Positions 48,337-56,882 of a DNA stretch of 64,000 bases are shown one piece after another (the first letter of the stretch is position 1; every line of letters starts with the position of its first letter). Source of the DNA: Sporichthya polymorpha DSM 43042 (lineage in GTDB: Bacteria > Actinomycetota > Actinomycetes > Sporichthyales > Sporichthyaceae); the NCBI RefSeq assembly GCF_000384115.1, contig NZ_KB913029.1, positions 3,199,057-3,263,056 on the forward strand. The letters are read 5' to 3'. The notes under the pieces are model-generated. The model saw only the letters and a list, made by a program, of their open reading frames with translations, made no database searches and had not been told where the DNA came from. The translations under genes and the position numbers were made by a program.

Positions 48337-50958
48337 TCAGGGGAGGACGGTGACGGTGCCGGCGGCGCCGTCGACCTCGACGAGCTGACCGTCCGTCAGG
48401 CGGACGCAGGCGCCGCCCAGCCCGACGACGGCGGGGATGCCGAACTCCCGGGCGACGATGGACGCGTGGGACATCAGCCCGCCGAACTCGGTGACGACGG
48501 CGGAGGCGACGCCGAAGAACGGGGTCCACCCGGTGTCGGTGGCGCTCGCGACGAGGATCTCGCCCTCGTCGAGGTCGTCCTCGGGGGAGGACATGCGCCG
48601 GACCCGGCCGCGGACGGTCCCGGGGGAGGCGGGGATCCCGGTGAGCACCGCGCCCGAGCTGAAAGCCGCGGCCTCGGCGTCCAGGGAGATCTGCCCGGAG
48701 AAGTCGGTAGGCAGGTTCAGCGCGGCCAGCCGAATCCGCTCGGCCCGGCGGCGGGCGACGAGCTCCCGGAAGTCCCGGGCGTTCGCCGCGTACACCTCGT
48801 CGAGACGGAGGTGGAAGACGTCGCCGGGCTCGGTCAGCCGGCCGCGTTCGATCAGCCGGCGCTCCCACTCGCGCAGCGCCTTGCGCAGCTGATGCGTCGT
48901 CAGCACGACGGCGTCACGGGCCCGTTCGCGCCGGCAGATCGCCTGGAGCGCGACCTTCCCCAGCCGGGCGGCGAGCCCCGAGGGCGGGCTCGCGGGTGGC
49001 AGGGCGGAGCGCTCACTCATCGAACCCGCGATCGCGCGGAGCAGCAAGGCGGGGGAGTCGGCGTAGACCTTGTTGGCGAGCTCGGTCTCGCCGGGGCCGC
49101 GGTGACCGCAGTCCGCGAGCAGCTTGCGGACCTCGCGGGCGAAGCTCGGCGCGTCCGCGGCGAGCCGGTCGAGCGTCGTGTCGTCGATCCCGCCGCTGAG
49201 CAGAGCGCCGACGGTGTCGTTGGTCCGCGCGATCCGCGCGAGGTTCCCGATGCCGTGCAGCAGCCGCCCGCTGGGCAGCGACCCCGCCTCGCCTCTGAGC
49301 GCGAGGATCGCCTGGCGGCCGTACTTGCGCTCGAGGATCGCGGTCGGGCCACTGACGAGGAACGTGCAGACGTTGCCGGTCTGCCACGCCTTGAGGGTGT
49401 CGTCCCAGAGGACGTCGATGGATGCGAGCAGCCGCTCGTCCGGCAGCGTCGCGTCGGGGTCGAGGCGTGCGGCGTGCTCCTGCGCCCGGGCGATCGCGCG
49501 GCCGACCTCGGCGTCGAGGCCGGCGAGCCGCGGCCCCGCCTGCAGTGCGAAGCGCGCGTACCCGAGGACGTCGCGCGGCGTCGTTCGCGGGCGGACGAAG
49601 TTCTCCGGGTACGGCTGACCCAGCGTCTGGTACTTGAAGTCCTCGGGCGTCTGACCGGGGACGGCGACGACCATCTCCTCCAGCACGGAGGTGTTGTTGT
49701 AGAGGCGGTGGCCGAAGATGCCGAGCTGGCGACGGCGGATGTTGTCCGCGATGTGCTCCGGCAGCGGCAGCAACCGCGCGACGAGGTCGGCGCTGGTGCT
49801 CAGCGACTCCCACCCCATCTGCAGCGAGAGCGGGGTCATCGGGCCGGGGAAGGCTTCGGCGAGGTTGGCGGCGGTCCAGTCGGGATAGCGGGGGTCTGTG
49901 CGGACGGTGTCGAACTCACCCGCGACGGCGGGGTCGATCGCCTCGACGAAATTGCCGGCGTCGTCGCCCCCGGCCGCGCCGTGGTCGCGGACGCGGTCGA
50001 GCCGGTTCGGCCGGCGCACCTCCTTCATCCCGAGCACAACGTGCGAGCCGGACGTCCGGCCCTGGTCCGCGAACGCCTCGGCGCTGGTCCACGCGACGGA
50101 GAACCCGAAGTCCTCCTTCAGCCGCGTCGTGTCACCGATGGGGAAATGAGCCATCAGATTCACGAGCTCCGGCGCGGAGTGCGCGGCGGGGACGACCTTG
50201 CCGACCTGACGCAGCACCGCGGTCACGGCCGGGACGGAGAACGGCAGCAGCGGGCGCCGGCACAACCGCGCGATCTCGGCCCAGCTGACGACGTCGTCGG
50301 CGGCGAGGTTCACCGCGCCGGTCTGCGTCGAGGTGCACGCCTGCGCGAAAAAGCGGCCGACGTCGTCCTGGTGGACCGACTGCATGCCCCAGCCGAGGTT
50401 CGGGATCACCAGCTGCCGGTAGACGTTCGCCGGCGCGTTGTGCGCGTGCCGGCCGACGACCACCGTCGGGCGGACGCGCACCGCGGACACCCCGCTCGCG
50501 ACGATGAGCTGTTCGGCCTCGGCCTTGTGGAGTTCGTAGACCATGTCGCGGCCGGGGCGCAGTTCCTCGTCCTCGTGCCAGGGCTGCGGATGGTCGGGGT
50601 GCCCGCCGTACGCGGTGATCGAGGACGCGAAGACCAGGCGCGCGCAGCCGGTGTCGGCCATAGCCTTGAGCACGTTCTCGGTGCCGCCGATGTTGAGCGG
50701 CGTCGCGGCCTCGAGGCTGATCGACCCGCTCACCGCCCACGCGAGGTGCACGACCGCATCGCAGTCGGTCATCGCCGCCCGGACGCTCGCGGGGTCGCAG
50801 ATGTCGCCGCGGAAGAACGTCGCCCGGGCGGGAAGTCGCTCGGGTTCGCGGCGGGCGAAGACCACGACGTCGTGGCCGAGTCGAGACAGCCACGTGCTCG
50901 TCGCGATGCCGAACGCTCCGGTCCCACCGGTGACCAGGACCCGCCCGCCGTGACCCAC
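48337..50958 (-). CDS. NAD-dependent epimerase/dehydratase fused to a PEP-utilising (phosphohistidine) domain
   Basis: 873 aa from GTG at 50958 after AGAGGAGATCGAC. Residues 1 to about 310 are an extended SDR: VLVTGGTGAFGIATSTWLSRLG, then FASSITAYGG and a Tyr-x3-Lys-like VYELHKAEAEQLI. After a linker, residues from about 350 resemble the C-terminal half of PEP synthase/rifampin phosphotransferase-like proteins. The swivelling phosphohistidine domain is VVTEFGGLMSHASIVAREFGIPAVVGL with His near 830. No ATP-grasp domain is present. Such a pair of domains in one chain has no assigned reaction here. Gene is divergent from the histidine phosphatase. Confidence 0.85.
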   Translation of the reverse strand: MGHGGRVLVTGGTGAFGIATSTWLSRLGHDVVVFARREPERLPARATFFRGDICDPASVRAAMTDCDAVVHLAWAVSGSISLEAATPLNIGGTENVLKAMADTGCARLVFASSITAYGGHPDHPQPWHEDEELRPGRDMVYELHKAEAEQLIVASGVSAVRVRPTVVVGRHAHNAPANVYRQLVIPNLGWGMQSVHQDDVGRFFAQACTSTQTGAVNLAADDVVSWAEIARLCRRPLLPFSVPAVTAVLRQVGKVVPAAHSAPELVNLMAHFPIGDTTRLKEDFGFSVAWTSAEAFADQGRTSGSHVVLGMKEVRRPNRLDRVRDHGAAGGDDAGNFVEAIDPAVAGEFDTVRTDPRYPDWTAANLAEAFPGPMTPLSLQMGWESLSTSADLVARLLPLPEHIADNIRRRQLGIFGHRLYNNTSVLEEMVVAVPGQTPEDFKYQTLGQPYPENFVRPRTTPRDVLGYARFALQAGPRLAGLDAEVGRAIARAQEHAARLDPDATLPDERLLASIDVLWDDTLKAWQTGNVCTFLVSGPTAILERKYGRQAILALRGEAGSLPSGRLLHGIGNLARIARTNDTVGALLSGGIDDTTLDRLAADAPSFAREVRKLLADCGHRGPGETELANKVYADSPALLLRAIAGSMSERSALPPASPPSGLAARLGKVALQAICRRERARDAVVLTTHQLRKALREWERRLIERGRLTEPGDVFHLRLDEVYAANARDFRELVARRRAERIRLAALNLPTDFSGQISLDAEAAAFSSGAVLTGIPASPGTVRGRVRRMSSPEDDLDEGEILVASATDTGWTPFFGVASAVVTEFGGLMSHASIVAREFGIPAVVGLGGACVRLTDGQLVEVDGAAGTVTVLP

Positions 50959-51025
50959 GTCGATCTCCTCTGCAGCGTCCCGGCAGACTAGCGCCGACCT
51001 GCCGCGAAGTGAATATGATATTCGC
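50959..51025. promoter_or_regulatory. Divergent promoter with perfect GAATATGATATTC palindrome
   Basis: GAATATGATATTC at 51011-51023 is a perfect odd palindrome. The wider AAGTGAATATGAT at 51007-51019 is identical to the reverse strand of 54077-54089. On the plus strand TATGAT (51014-51019) is a good -10 placed 6 bases before the ATG at 51026, so the phosphatase mRNA may be leaderless. On the minus strand TTCACT and TAGTCT (spacer 17) form a candidate promoter for the fusion gene, with the palindrome over its -35. Confidence 0.6.
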
Positions 51026-51568
51026 ATGGAGACGGACCCCGAGGACGGGACGCACCCACTGAACGATCCGGTCTTCGTGGTCGGTCGGCATCGGTTGCCG
51101 TACGCGCCGCTCGACCGGATCTTTCTCAACCAGCCCGACCTCGCCGGGTCGCTGTTCCTGATCCGTCACGGCCGGCAGGAGATGCCGCGCACCGTGAGCC
51201 GGGAGCACTTCCTCGACCCGCCGCTGGACGACGTCGGGCGTCGACAGGCCGCGGCCGTCGCGGAGCGCATGAAGCGGTTCGACCTGCAGCGGATCTACTG
51301 CAGCGATCTGCAGCGGGCGCGCGACACGGCCGGAGCGATCGCCGACGCCACCGGGGTGCCGATCGCGGGCGAGCTGCCCGAGCTTCGCGAGATCGACCTC
51401 TACCGCGACCTGGCCGTCGCGGAAATCCTCGGCGTCCGCGCGGACATGGTCTTCAACCCCGCGCACTGCTCGATCACGTGGCTCCGCTACGCGCCGGACT
51501 CGCGGCGCGAGATCCACTCCCTGAACCTCGTCGAGCACCTGCTCGACGACGACCTGCTCACCTACTGA
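51026..51568 (+). CDS. Histidine phosphatase family protein with an apparent internal deletion
   Basis: 180 aa. The N-terminal catalytic motif FLIRHGRQE (Arg47-His48-Gly49) and RIYCSDLQRARDTAGAIADATGV are typical. After ELREIDLYRDL the sequence passes directly to AVAEILGVRADMVFNPAHCSITWLRY...LNLVEHL, which normally follows the second catalytic His. The GES and VxxHGG motifs between are missing, so about 50-60 residues seem deleted. The chain probably lacks normal phosphatase activity and may bind phosphate ligands or be decaying. Probably leaderless; begins a plus operon with the MaoC genes. Confidence 0.82.
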   Translation: METDPEDGTHPLNDPVFVVGRHRLPYAPLDRIFLNQPDLAGSLFLIRHGRQEMPRTVSREHFLDPPLDDVGRRQAAAVAERMKRFDLQRIYCSDLQRARDTAGAIADATGVPIAGELPELREIDLYRDLAVAEILGVRADMVFNPAHCSITWLRYAPDSRREIHSLNLVEHLLDDDLLTY

Positions 51569-51577
51569 GGGGCGTTC

Positions 51578-52039
51578 GTGGACGGGCCTGGCCACACCGA
51601 CCATCCGGCGGCGAAGCTGATCGGCGAGACGCTGCTGTCGTTCTCGATGCCGATCGAGCGCGGCAAGGTGCGCGAGTTCGCGCGGGCCACCGGCGCCGAC
51701 GTCGCGCTCTACGACGCCGCGGACGCTCCGATCCCGCCGACGTTCCTGGTCTCCTCGATGCTCTGGGAGCCGGCCGGGGTCTCCCTCGTCGAACGGCTCG
51801 GCCTCGATCTGACGCGCGTGCTGCAGGGCGGCCAGGAGTACCGGTTCCCCGGCGAGCTGCCGCGGGTCGGGGATCACCTCGACATCGACGTCACCGTCGA
51901 GTCCGTGACGTCCAAACCCGGGAAGCGGGGCTCGATGACCTTTCTCGTGCTGCTGACGACGTACCGCCGCGGGGGCGGCATCGTCGCCGAGGGCCGGGCC
52001 ACGGTCATCGAGCGGAGTGCCTCAGGAGTGTCGGAGTGA
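51578..52039 (+). CDS. MaoC-type (FAS1-like dehydratase) protein, subunit A of a hydratase pair
   Basis: 153 aa from GTG after GAGGGGCG. Hot-dog fold of the MaoC_dehydrat_N class: FSMPIERGKVREFARATG at the N-terminus, PIPPTFLVSSMLWEPAG, and VLQGGQEYRFPGELPRVGDHLDIDVTVES. This class lacks the catalytic Asp/His dyad and pairs with a catalytic MaoC. It corresponds to the N-terminal domain of ChsH2 in cholesterol degradation. The stop overlaps the next MaoC start. Confidence 0.87.
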   Translation: MDGPGHTDHPAAKLIGETLLSFSMPIERGKVREFARATGADVALYDAADAPIPPTFLVSSMLWEPAGVSLVERLGLDLTRVLQGGQEYRFPGELPRVGDHLDIDVTVESVTSKPGKRGSMTFLVLLTTYRRGGGIVAEGRATVIERSASGVSE

Positions 52040-52434
52040 AGCCCGGCGACACCCTGCCCGAGCGCACATTCGGCCCGCAGACCCGAACCGACATCGTCCG
52101 CTACCAGGGGGCGAGCGGGGACTTCAACCCCGTCCACCACGACGACGAGTTCGCCCGCGCGGGCGGGCTGCCCGACGCGATCAGCGTCGGCATGCTGCAG
52201 GCGGGTTACCTCGGGACGTACTGCGTCGACCTGTTCGGGCCGACCGCGGTGCGCTCGATTGCCGTCCGTTTCGCCGAGCCGGTCCGGCCCGGCGACGTCC
52301 TCACCTGCGCCGGCACCGTCGCCGACGTCCGGCCCGAGGGCGACGGCCGCGTCGCCGACCTCGACCTGCGAATCACACGCTCCGGCGGCGGGGTCGCCGT
52401 CACCGGTGCCGTGACCGTCCGACTGGAGAACTGA
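52036..52434 (+). CDS. MaoC-type hydratase, catalytic subunit B
   Basis: 132 aa, GTGA overlap with subunit A. The R-hydratase motif is YQGASGDFNPVHHDDEFARAGGLPDAISVGMLQAGYLG, carrying the Asp/His dyad (Asp in GDFNPVHHD and the following His). It is the ChsH1-type catalytic hydratase subunit. With subunit A it hydrates an enoyl-CoA, most likely one with a bulky or alpha-branched group. The stop shares one base with the DUF35 start. Confidence 0.9.
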   Translation: MKPGDTLPERTFGPQTRTDIVRYQGASGDFNPVHHDDEFARAGGLPDAISVGMLQAGYLGTYCVDLFGPTAVRSIAVRFAEPVRPGDVLTCAGTVADVRPEGDGRVADLDLRITRSGGGVAVTGAVTVRLEN

Positions 52435-52829
52435 TGCCCCCACAGATCCCGGCCGTCGCCTACCTGCGAATCGACCCACCCGGCCTCGTCGGCTCGCGCT
52501 GCGCGGACTGCGGCGCGGTGTACCTGCTGGCGCGGATCGCGTGTGCGTCCTGCGGGGGCGCGAACCTGACCGCTGACGTCGAGCTGGCGACCACCGGCAC
52601 CGTCACGACCGCCACCGTCGTGCGCCGCGGGATGCCGGGAGTGCCGACCCCGTTCACCAGCGGCGTCGTCGCGCTCGACGGCGGTGGCTTCGTCCGCTGC
52701 ACGTTGACCGGGGCCGAGGACCCGGTCGCGGTCGTCGGGCGGCGGGCCGCGCTGGAGACCGGTGTGGTCGGGACCGACGTCGCCGGCACGGCGGCCGTCG
52801 GGTTCACGTTCCGGGTGGAGGCGGCATGA
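52434..52829 (+). CDS. DUF35 zinc-ribbon/OB-fold protein
   Basis: 131 aa, TGATG junction with the hydratase. Zinc ribbon CADCGAVYLLARIACASC (about 23-40), then an OB fold (TTGTVTTATVVRRGMP...FVRCTLTGAEDPVAVVGRRAALETGV). In ChsH2 the same domain is the C-terminus of a MaoC protein; here it is a separate gene placed after both MaoC genes and just before the thiolase that it should bind. Confidence 0.88.
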   Translation: MPPQIPAVAYLRIDPPGLVGSRCADCGAVYLLARIACASCGGANLTADVELATTGTVTTATVVRRGMPGVPTPFTSGVVALDGGGFVRCTLTGAEDPVAVVGRRAALETGVVGTDVAGTAAVGFTFRVEAA

Positions 52830-54016
52830 GCGCGCCGATCTGGGTCGTGGGCGCGGACATGACGCGCTTCACCCGGTACGACGATGCGGACGTCGCCACC
52901 CTGGGCGGCACCGCCGCGCGGGGTGCCCTGAGCGACGCCGGGGTGACGATTCACGAGATGCAGTTCGTCGCCGTTGGCAACGTCTTCGAGGCGCTGACGG
53001 GCGTCGGGCAGCGGGTGCTGCACGAGATCGGGATGACGGGCGTGCCGGTCGTCAACGTCGTCAACGCGTGCGCGACGGGGGCGACGGCGGTCCGCGCCGC
53101 GATCGCCGCGATCCGCGCGGGGGAGGCCGACACCGCGCTCGCGGTCGGCGTCGAGCAGCTCGGCAAGCGCGGGCTGCTCGCGGCGCCGGAGGAGCCGCGG
53201 CCGGCCGAGTACACGCCGCGCGGTCGGGACGGTTCGGTGCTCGACACCGAGGGGCTGATCGGCAGTTCGACGATGCCGGCGGTGTTCGCCGAGGCCGGGG
53301 TCGAGTACCTGGCCGCGAACCCGGAGGCGTCGGCCGACCACTTCTTCCGCATCGCGGAGAAGAACCACGCGCACTCGACGCTCAACCCGCTGGCGCAGTA
53401 CCGGAAGCGGTTCAGCTTCGATCAGATCCGTGACGGCGACATGATCGCGTGGCCGAACACCGCGTTGATGTGCTCGCCGACCAGTGACGGCGCGGCCGCG
53501 GTCGTCGTCGTCAACGAGGCCGGGCTCGCGACGCTCGACCCGGGCGTGCGGGCGCGCGCGGTGCGGGTGGCGGCGTCGGTGCTCGTCTCGGACCCGTGGG
53601 TCCCGGACGCCGAGGCGCGGTGGGACGTCAGCACCGTGACGCGGAACGCCGCGGCCGCCGCCTACGAGCAGGCCGGCCTCGGGCCCGAGGACCTCGATCT
53701 CGTCGAGCTCCACGACTGCTTCGCCACCGCGGAGCTGCTGCACTACGAGAACCTGCAGCTCTGCAAACCCGGTGACGCGGTGCGGTTCCTGGAGTCCGGC
53801 GCGCCCTGGCGCGACGGGTCGTTGCCCGTGAACGTCTCCGGGGGCCTGCTGTCCAAGGGTCACCCCCTCGGCGCGACCGGCGTCGCTGGTGTCTACGAGA
53901 TCGTCACCCACCTTCGCGGCGAGGCCGGCGACCGCCAGATCCCCGGCGCTCGCGTCGGCCTCGCCCACGTCCTCGGCCTCGGCAGCGCCTGCGCCGTCCA
54001 CATCCTGCAGAAGTAG
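52826..54016 (+). CDS. SCP-x-type thiolase (acetyl-CoA acyltransferase) with intact Cys
   Basis: 396 aa, ATGA overlap with DUF35. Unlike the protein at 35545 it keeps the thiolase residues: nucleophilic Cys in NVVNACATGATAVRAA (near 76), HDCF in LVELHDCFATAELLHYENLQLC, and GHPLGATGVAG. The terminal GLGSACAVHILQK holds a Cys at the usual second position. It should cleave a 3-ketoacyl-CoA. Together with the two MaoC subunits and the DUF35 it forms a compact hydratase/thiolase cassette. Confidence 0.9.
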   Translation: MSAPIWVVGADMTRFTRYDDADVATLGGTAARGALSDAGVTIHEMQFVAVGNVFEALTGVGQRVLHEIGMTGVPVVNVVNACATGATAVRAAIAAIRAGEADTALAVGVEQLGKRGLLAAPEEPRPAEYTPRGRDGSVLDTEGLIGSSTMPAVFAEAGVEYLAANPEASADHFFRIAEKNHAHSTLNPLAQYRKRFSFDQIRDGDMIAWPNTALMCSPTSDGAAAVVVVNEAGLATLDPGVRARAVRVAASVLVSDPWVPDAEARWDVSTVTRNAAAAAYEQAGLGPEDLDLVELHDCFATAELLHYENLQLCKPGDAVRFLESGAPWRDGSLPVNVSGGLLSKGHPLGATGVAGVYEIVTHLRGEAGDRQIPGARVGLAHVLGLGSACAVHILQK

Positions 54017-54033
54017 GCAGGAGCGGGCATTGG

Positions 54034-54062
54034 TTGCGTGTGTGACGCGGGGCACGTATCGT
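54034..54062 (+). promoter_or_regulatory. Promoter candidate for the ABC importer operon
   Basis: TTGCGT at 54034-54039 and TATCGT at 54057-54062 with a 17-base spacer fit a sigma-A promoter. Transcription would start near 54069 and give a leader of about 64 bases. The ribosome site GGGAGG lies at 54116-54121. Confidence 0.5.
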
Positions 54063-54072
54063 CGACAACGGA

Positions 54073-54089
54073 GAAATCATATTCACTTG
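54073..54089. promoter_or_regulatory. AATCAT-type element at +5 of the importer promoter
   Basis: GAAATCATATTCACTTG. Its reverse strand contains AAGTGAATATGAT, identical over 13 bases to the divergent promoter at 51007-51019. The core AAATCATATTCACT aligns with 25641 and 40677. Its position just downstream of the -10 would suit a repressor. Confidence 0.55.
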
Positions 54090-54132
54090 GCGGGTCGACG
54101 CGGACCCGTGATTCCGGGAGGCGACACCGGCG

Positions 54133-55602
54133 GTGAAGAGGACGCGCGCGCAGGTGTGGTCGGCGACGGCCGTCGTCTGCTGCCTCGCGTTGCTGCTCGC
54201 CGGCTGCGGGACCCGGCGCACTCATGACGAGCTGAAGACCGCGCTCGTCGACCAGTTCCCGACGGCCGCCGGGAGTCAGCTCGCGCCCGGCGCCGTCACC
54301 GATCCGGGGACCACGCCGGCCCAGCCCCAGCAGCCCGCTGCCCCCGAGGCGCCGGCCCCCGGGGCGACCACCGCGCCCGGTGCCGTCGCCACCACCGCTC
54401 CGGGCACCAACCCGAACGCCGGCGGCCCGAAACCGGCCGCGACGACGAAGGCGCAGCCCGGCGCCGGGGCGACCGGCGGCGGATCGGGCCGACCGTGCAC
54501 CGGTACCGAGAAGCCGATCGTTCTCGGTTCCGTCGGCCAGCAGTCGGGCATCGCCGGCGCGGTCACGATGAACGGCCCGAAGGCCGTGTCGGCGTGGGTG
54601 GCGTCGGTCAACGCGGCCGGTGGTCTGGCGTGCCATCAGGTCCGGTACCTCATCGCGGACGACGGCGGGAGCCCGGCCAAGCACGCCGCGCAGGTTCAGC
54701 AACTCGTCGAGCGCGACGGCGTCATCGCGTTCGTGCAGATGAATCCGGCACTGTCCTGGAGCGGCAGCGAGAAGTACCTCGTGGCCAAGAAGATTCCGGT
54801 GATCGGGACCGACACGTCCTACGACATGGTCTACAACCACCCGAACTTCTTCCCGCAGGCCTCGAGTGGGAAGTACAGCGTGCAGGCCTCGATCGGGGCG
54901 GCGTCGACGAGCTTCAGCCCGGAGGCGAAGGCCAACTTCGGGGTGCTCTCCTGCCAGGAGATCGCGGCCTGCACCTACCTCGCCGACAACGCGAAGAGCC
55001 TCGCCGACTTGTTCGGCCTGACGCTGAAGTACAGCGGGCGCGTGTCGATCACGCAGCCGGACTACACGTCGGTCTGTGTCGCCGCGAAGAACGCCGGGGT
55101 CAAAGGCCTGTTCGTCATCCTCGACGCCAACAGCGTCCACCGGTTCGCCCGCTCGTGCACGTCCGTGCAGTACAAGCCGCAGATCATCACGCCGGGTACG
55201 GGCGTGACGCCGTCGATGACCGGGGACCCCAACCTCGAGGGCTTCTTCCAGTCGCTGATGGTCGCGCCGTTCACCGACCCGTCGATCCCGGGCGTGAAGG
55301 AGATGAAGTCGGTCCTGACGCGGTTCGCGCCGGGTCTCGACCACTCCGGCCAGACCGCGGTCGGCTGGGTGTCGGCCAAGCTCGTCGAGCACGCGTCGCA
55401 GTTCTTCCCGGCCAAGGATTCCTTGACGAGCGCGGACGTCCTCGCCTCCATGTACAGGGTGAAGAACTTCACCGCCGGCGGGATGACAGCGCCCCTGACC
55501 TACACGCAGGGGGAGAACGCCAAGCCGTTCGTGTGCTGGGCCAGCACCACGATCCGCAACGGCGCGTGGGCCACCGCGTCGAAGTGGACGTGCAAGAAGT
55601 GA
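54133..55602 (+). CDS. Branched-chain-type ABC transporter substrate-binding lipoprotein
   Basis: 489 aa from GTG after CGGGAGGCGACACCGGC. Lipobox LLAGC with Cys25, then a Pro/Ala/Thr-rich linker to about residue 120 and a type I periplasmic-binding fold: IVLGSVGQQSGIAGAVTMNGPKAVSAWVASVNAAGGLACHQVRYLIADDGG, AFVQMNPALSWSGSEKYLV, PVIGTDTSYDMVYNHPNFF. Additional Cys pairs (CQEIAAC, CVAAK..., CTSVQ) may form disulfides. Ligands of relatives in such loci include steroid or aromatic acids as well as amino acids. Heads an operon to 61038. Confidence 0.9.
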   Translation: MKRTRAQVWSATAVVCCLALLLAGCGTRRTHDELKTALVDQFPTAAGSQLAPGAVTDPGTTPAQPQQPAAPEAPAPGATTAPGAVATTAPGTNPNAGGPKPAATTKAQPGAGATGGGSGRPCTGTEKPIVLGSVGQQSGIAGAVTMNGPKAVSAWVASVNAAGGLACHQVRYLIADDGGSPAKHAAQVQQLVERDGVIAFVQMNPALSWSGSEKYLVAKKIPVIGTDTSYDMVYNHPNFFPQASSGKYSVQASIGAASTSFSPEAKANFGVLSCQEIAACTYLADNAKSLADLFGLTLKYSGRVSITQPDYTSVCVAAKNAGVKGLFVILDANSVHRFARSCTSVQYKPQIITPGTGVTPSMTGDPNLEGFFQSLMVAPFTDPSIPGVKEMKSVLTRFAPGLDHSGQTAVGWVSAKLVEHASQFFPAKDSLTSADVLASMYRVKNFTAGGMTAPLTYTQGENAKPFVCWASTTIRNGAWATASKWTCKK

Positions 55603-56882
55603 CGGTGCGTCGGCTGGCTGGAGCCCTGCTCGCCGGTGGCCTCCTCGTCGGCGTCGGGACGCAACTGCTGCCGACGGCGGCCGCGGCCACGGCCTCCTTC
55701 GACGGCAGTTCCTCGGCGTACGGGTTGCGGGTCAACGAGTCCATCCCCGGCGCCCCGGGCGCGGACACCGTCCTCGACGGCGGCGGCCCGACGGCGCAGG
55801 CGGCCTTCACCTCGCTGGGCGGCGGCACGGGCTACGCGGCCCTGCCGGACCCGGGCCAGTTCCTCGTCGGCGTCCCCGGCCTCGTCGCCGGACTCGGGCA
55901 GATCAACCAGGAGCTGCCCGAGTACCCGCTCGCGGTGCAGGCGAGCACCACCGACCCGGAGAAGGAGCTCTCCGCCGACGGGTACGCGATCCGTGCCCGG
56001 GTCGGCGAGAACGCCGCGACCTCCTCCGCCGCCGTCGGGGTTGGCCGTGACGCGACCGCGCTGCGCGGGGTCCTGGTGAAGTCCGACGCCTCGGTCTCCC
56101 GACGCGAGGACGGGTCGGTCGTCTCCACCGCGACCTCGATCGTCGAGGGCCTGACGCTCGGCCCCGTCACGATCGGGCGCATCACCTCGACCGCGACGCG
56201 CACCCTGACCGCGGCCGGCAAGCTCGTCTCCGACTCGGACCTGTCGGTCACCAACGTCAGCGTCGCCGGGACGGCGGTCACCTCGCCAACCGGGGCGCCG
56301 GGCGAGGGGACCTCGCCGTTCTCGCTCGGCCCGGCCGTGGACCCGGTGCTCAAGCCGCTCGGCATTTCGCTCATGACGATGGCCGCGCAGGAGGTCGGCG
56401 ACACCGTCGTCGCGCCCGCGCTGATGATCACCGGCAGCTTCCCGGTTGATCCGGCGAATCCGTCGGCGGGCAACGGCACCTACAACCTGATCCTCGGACA
56501 GTCCACCGCGCGGCTGCTCGGCGCGGCCGCGCCGGCCTACGCACCCGGCGCCGGCCAGACACCGGGCAGCGGCGTGACGCCGGGTCAGCTCCCCAGCACG
56601 GACGGTCTGACGCCCGACCTCGGCGGCGCCCCGGGTGCAGTGCCCGGAGCCGTCCCGGGTGCGGTACCTGGCGGCGGCGTCCCGACCGTCCCGCTCGTGC
56701 CCGTCGGTGCGGTGGGGATGTCCGACGCCGACGTCGCCGCCCTGCTCGCCGGGTGGGAAGGCGCGTTCGACATCGGTGGTCTCTACGTGTTCCTCGTGGT
56801 CGCGGGCCTGTCTGCGTTCGTGGTCGCCCAGGGAGTTCGGCTGAGAGGAGTGAGGGCGCCATGGACCTCGTCCGGTGGCTGA
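55599..56882 (+). CDS. Exported, C-terminally membrane-anchored protein of the importer operon, unknown family
   Basis: 427 aa, GTGA overlap with the lipoprotein gene. Signal peptide residues 1-30 (RRLAGALLAGGLLVGVGTQLLPTAAAA). The exported part has many Thr/Ser/Gly/Val strands (GLRVNESIPGAPGADTVLDGGGPTAQA, YPLAVQASTTDPEKELSADGYAIRARVGE), then a Gly/Pro linker with GAVPGAVPGAVP repeats near 345-365, one membrane helix (LYVFLVVAGLSAFVVAQGV) and a short basic tail. It is placed between binding protein and permease genes, so it is probably a cell-envelope component of this transporter. No family recognised. Confidence 0.75.
   Translation: MTVRRLAGALLAGGLLVGVGTQLLPTAAAATASFDGSSSAYGLRVNESIPGAPGADTVLDGGGPTAQAAFTSLGGGTGYAALPDPGQFLVGVPGLVAGLGQINQELPEYPLAVQASTTDPEKELSADGYAIRARVGENAATSSAAVGVGRDATALRGVLVKSDASVSRREDGSVVSTATSIVEGLTLGPVTIGRITSTATRTLTAAGKLVSDSDLSVTNVSVAGTAVTSPTGAPGEGTSPFSLGPAVDPVLKPLGISLMTMAAQEVGDTVVAPALMITGSFPVDPANPSAGNGTYNLILGQSTARLLGAAAPAYAPGAGQTPGSGVTPGQLPSTDGLTPDLGGAPGAVPGAVPGAVPGGGVPTVPLVPVGAVGMSDADVAALLAGWEGAFDIGGLYVFLVVAGLSAFVVAQGVRLRGVRAPWTSSGG

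Noticed and set aside
51011-51023. GAATATGATATTC considered as a KstR or KstR2 cholesterol-regulator site
   Set aside because: Known KstR/KstR2 operators contain AAC-GTT or CAAG-CTTG half-sites, which are not present here.
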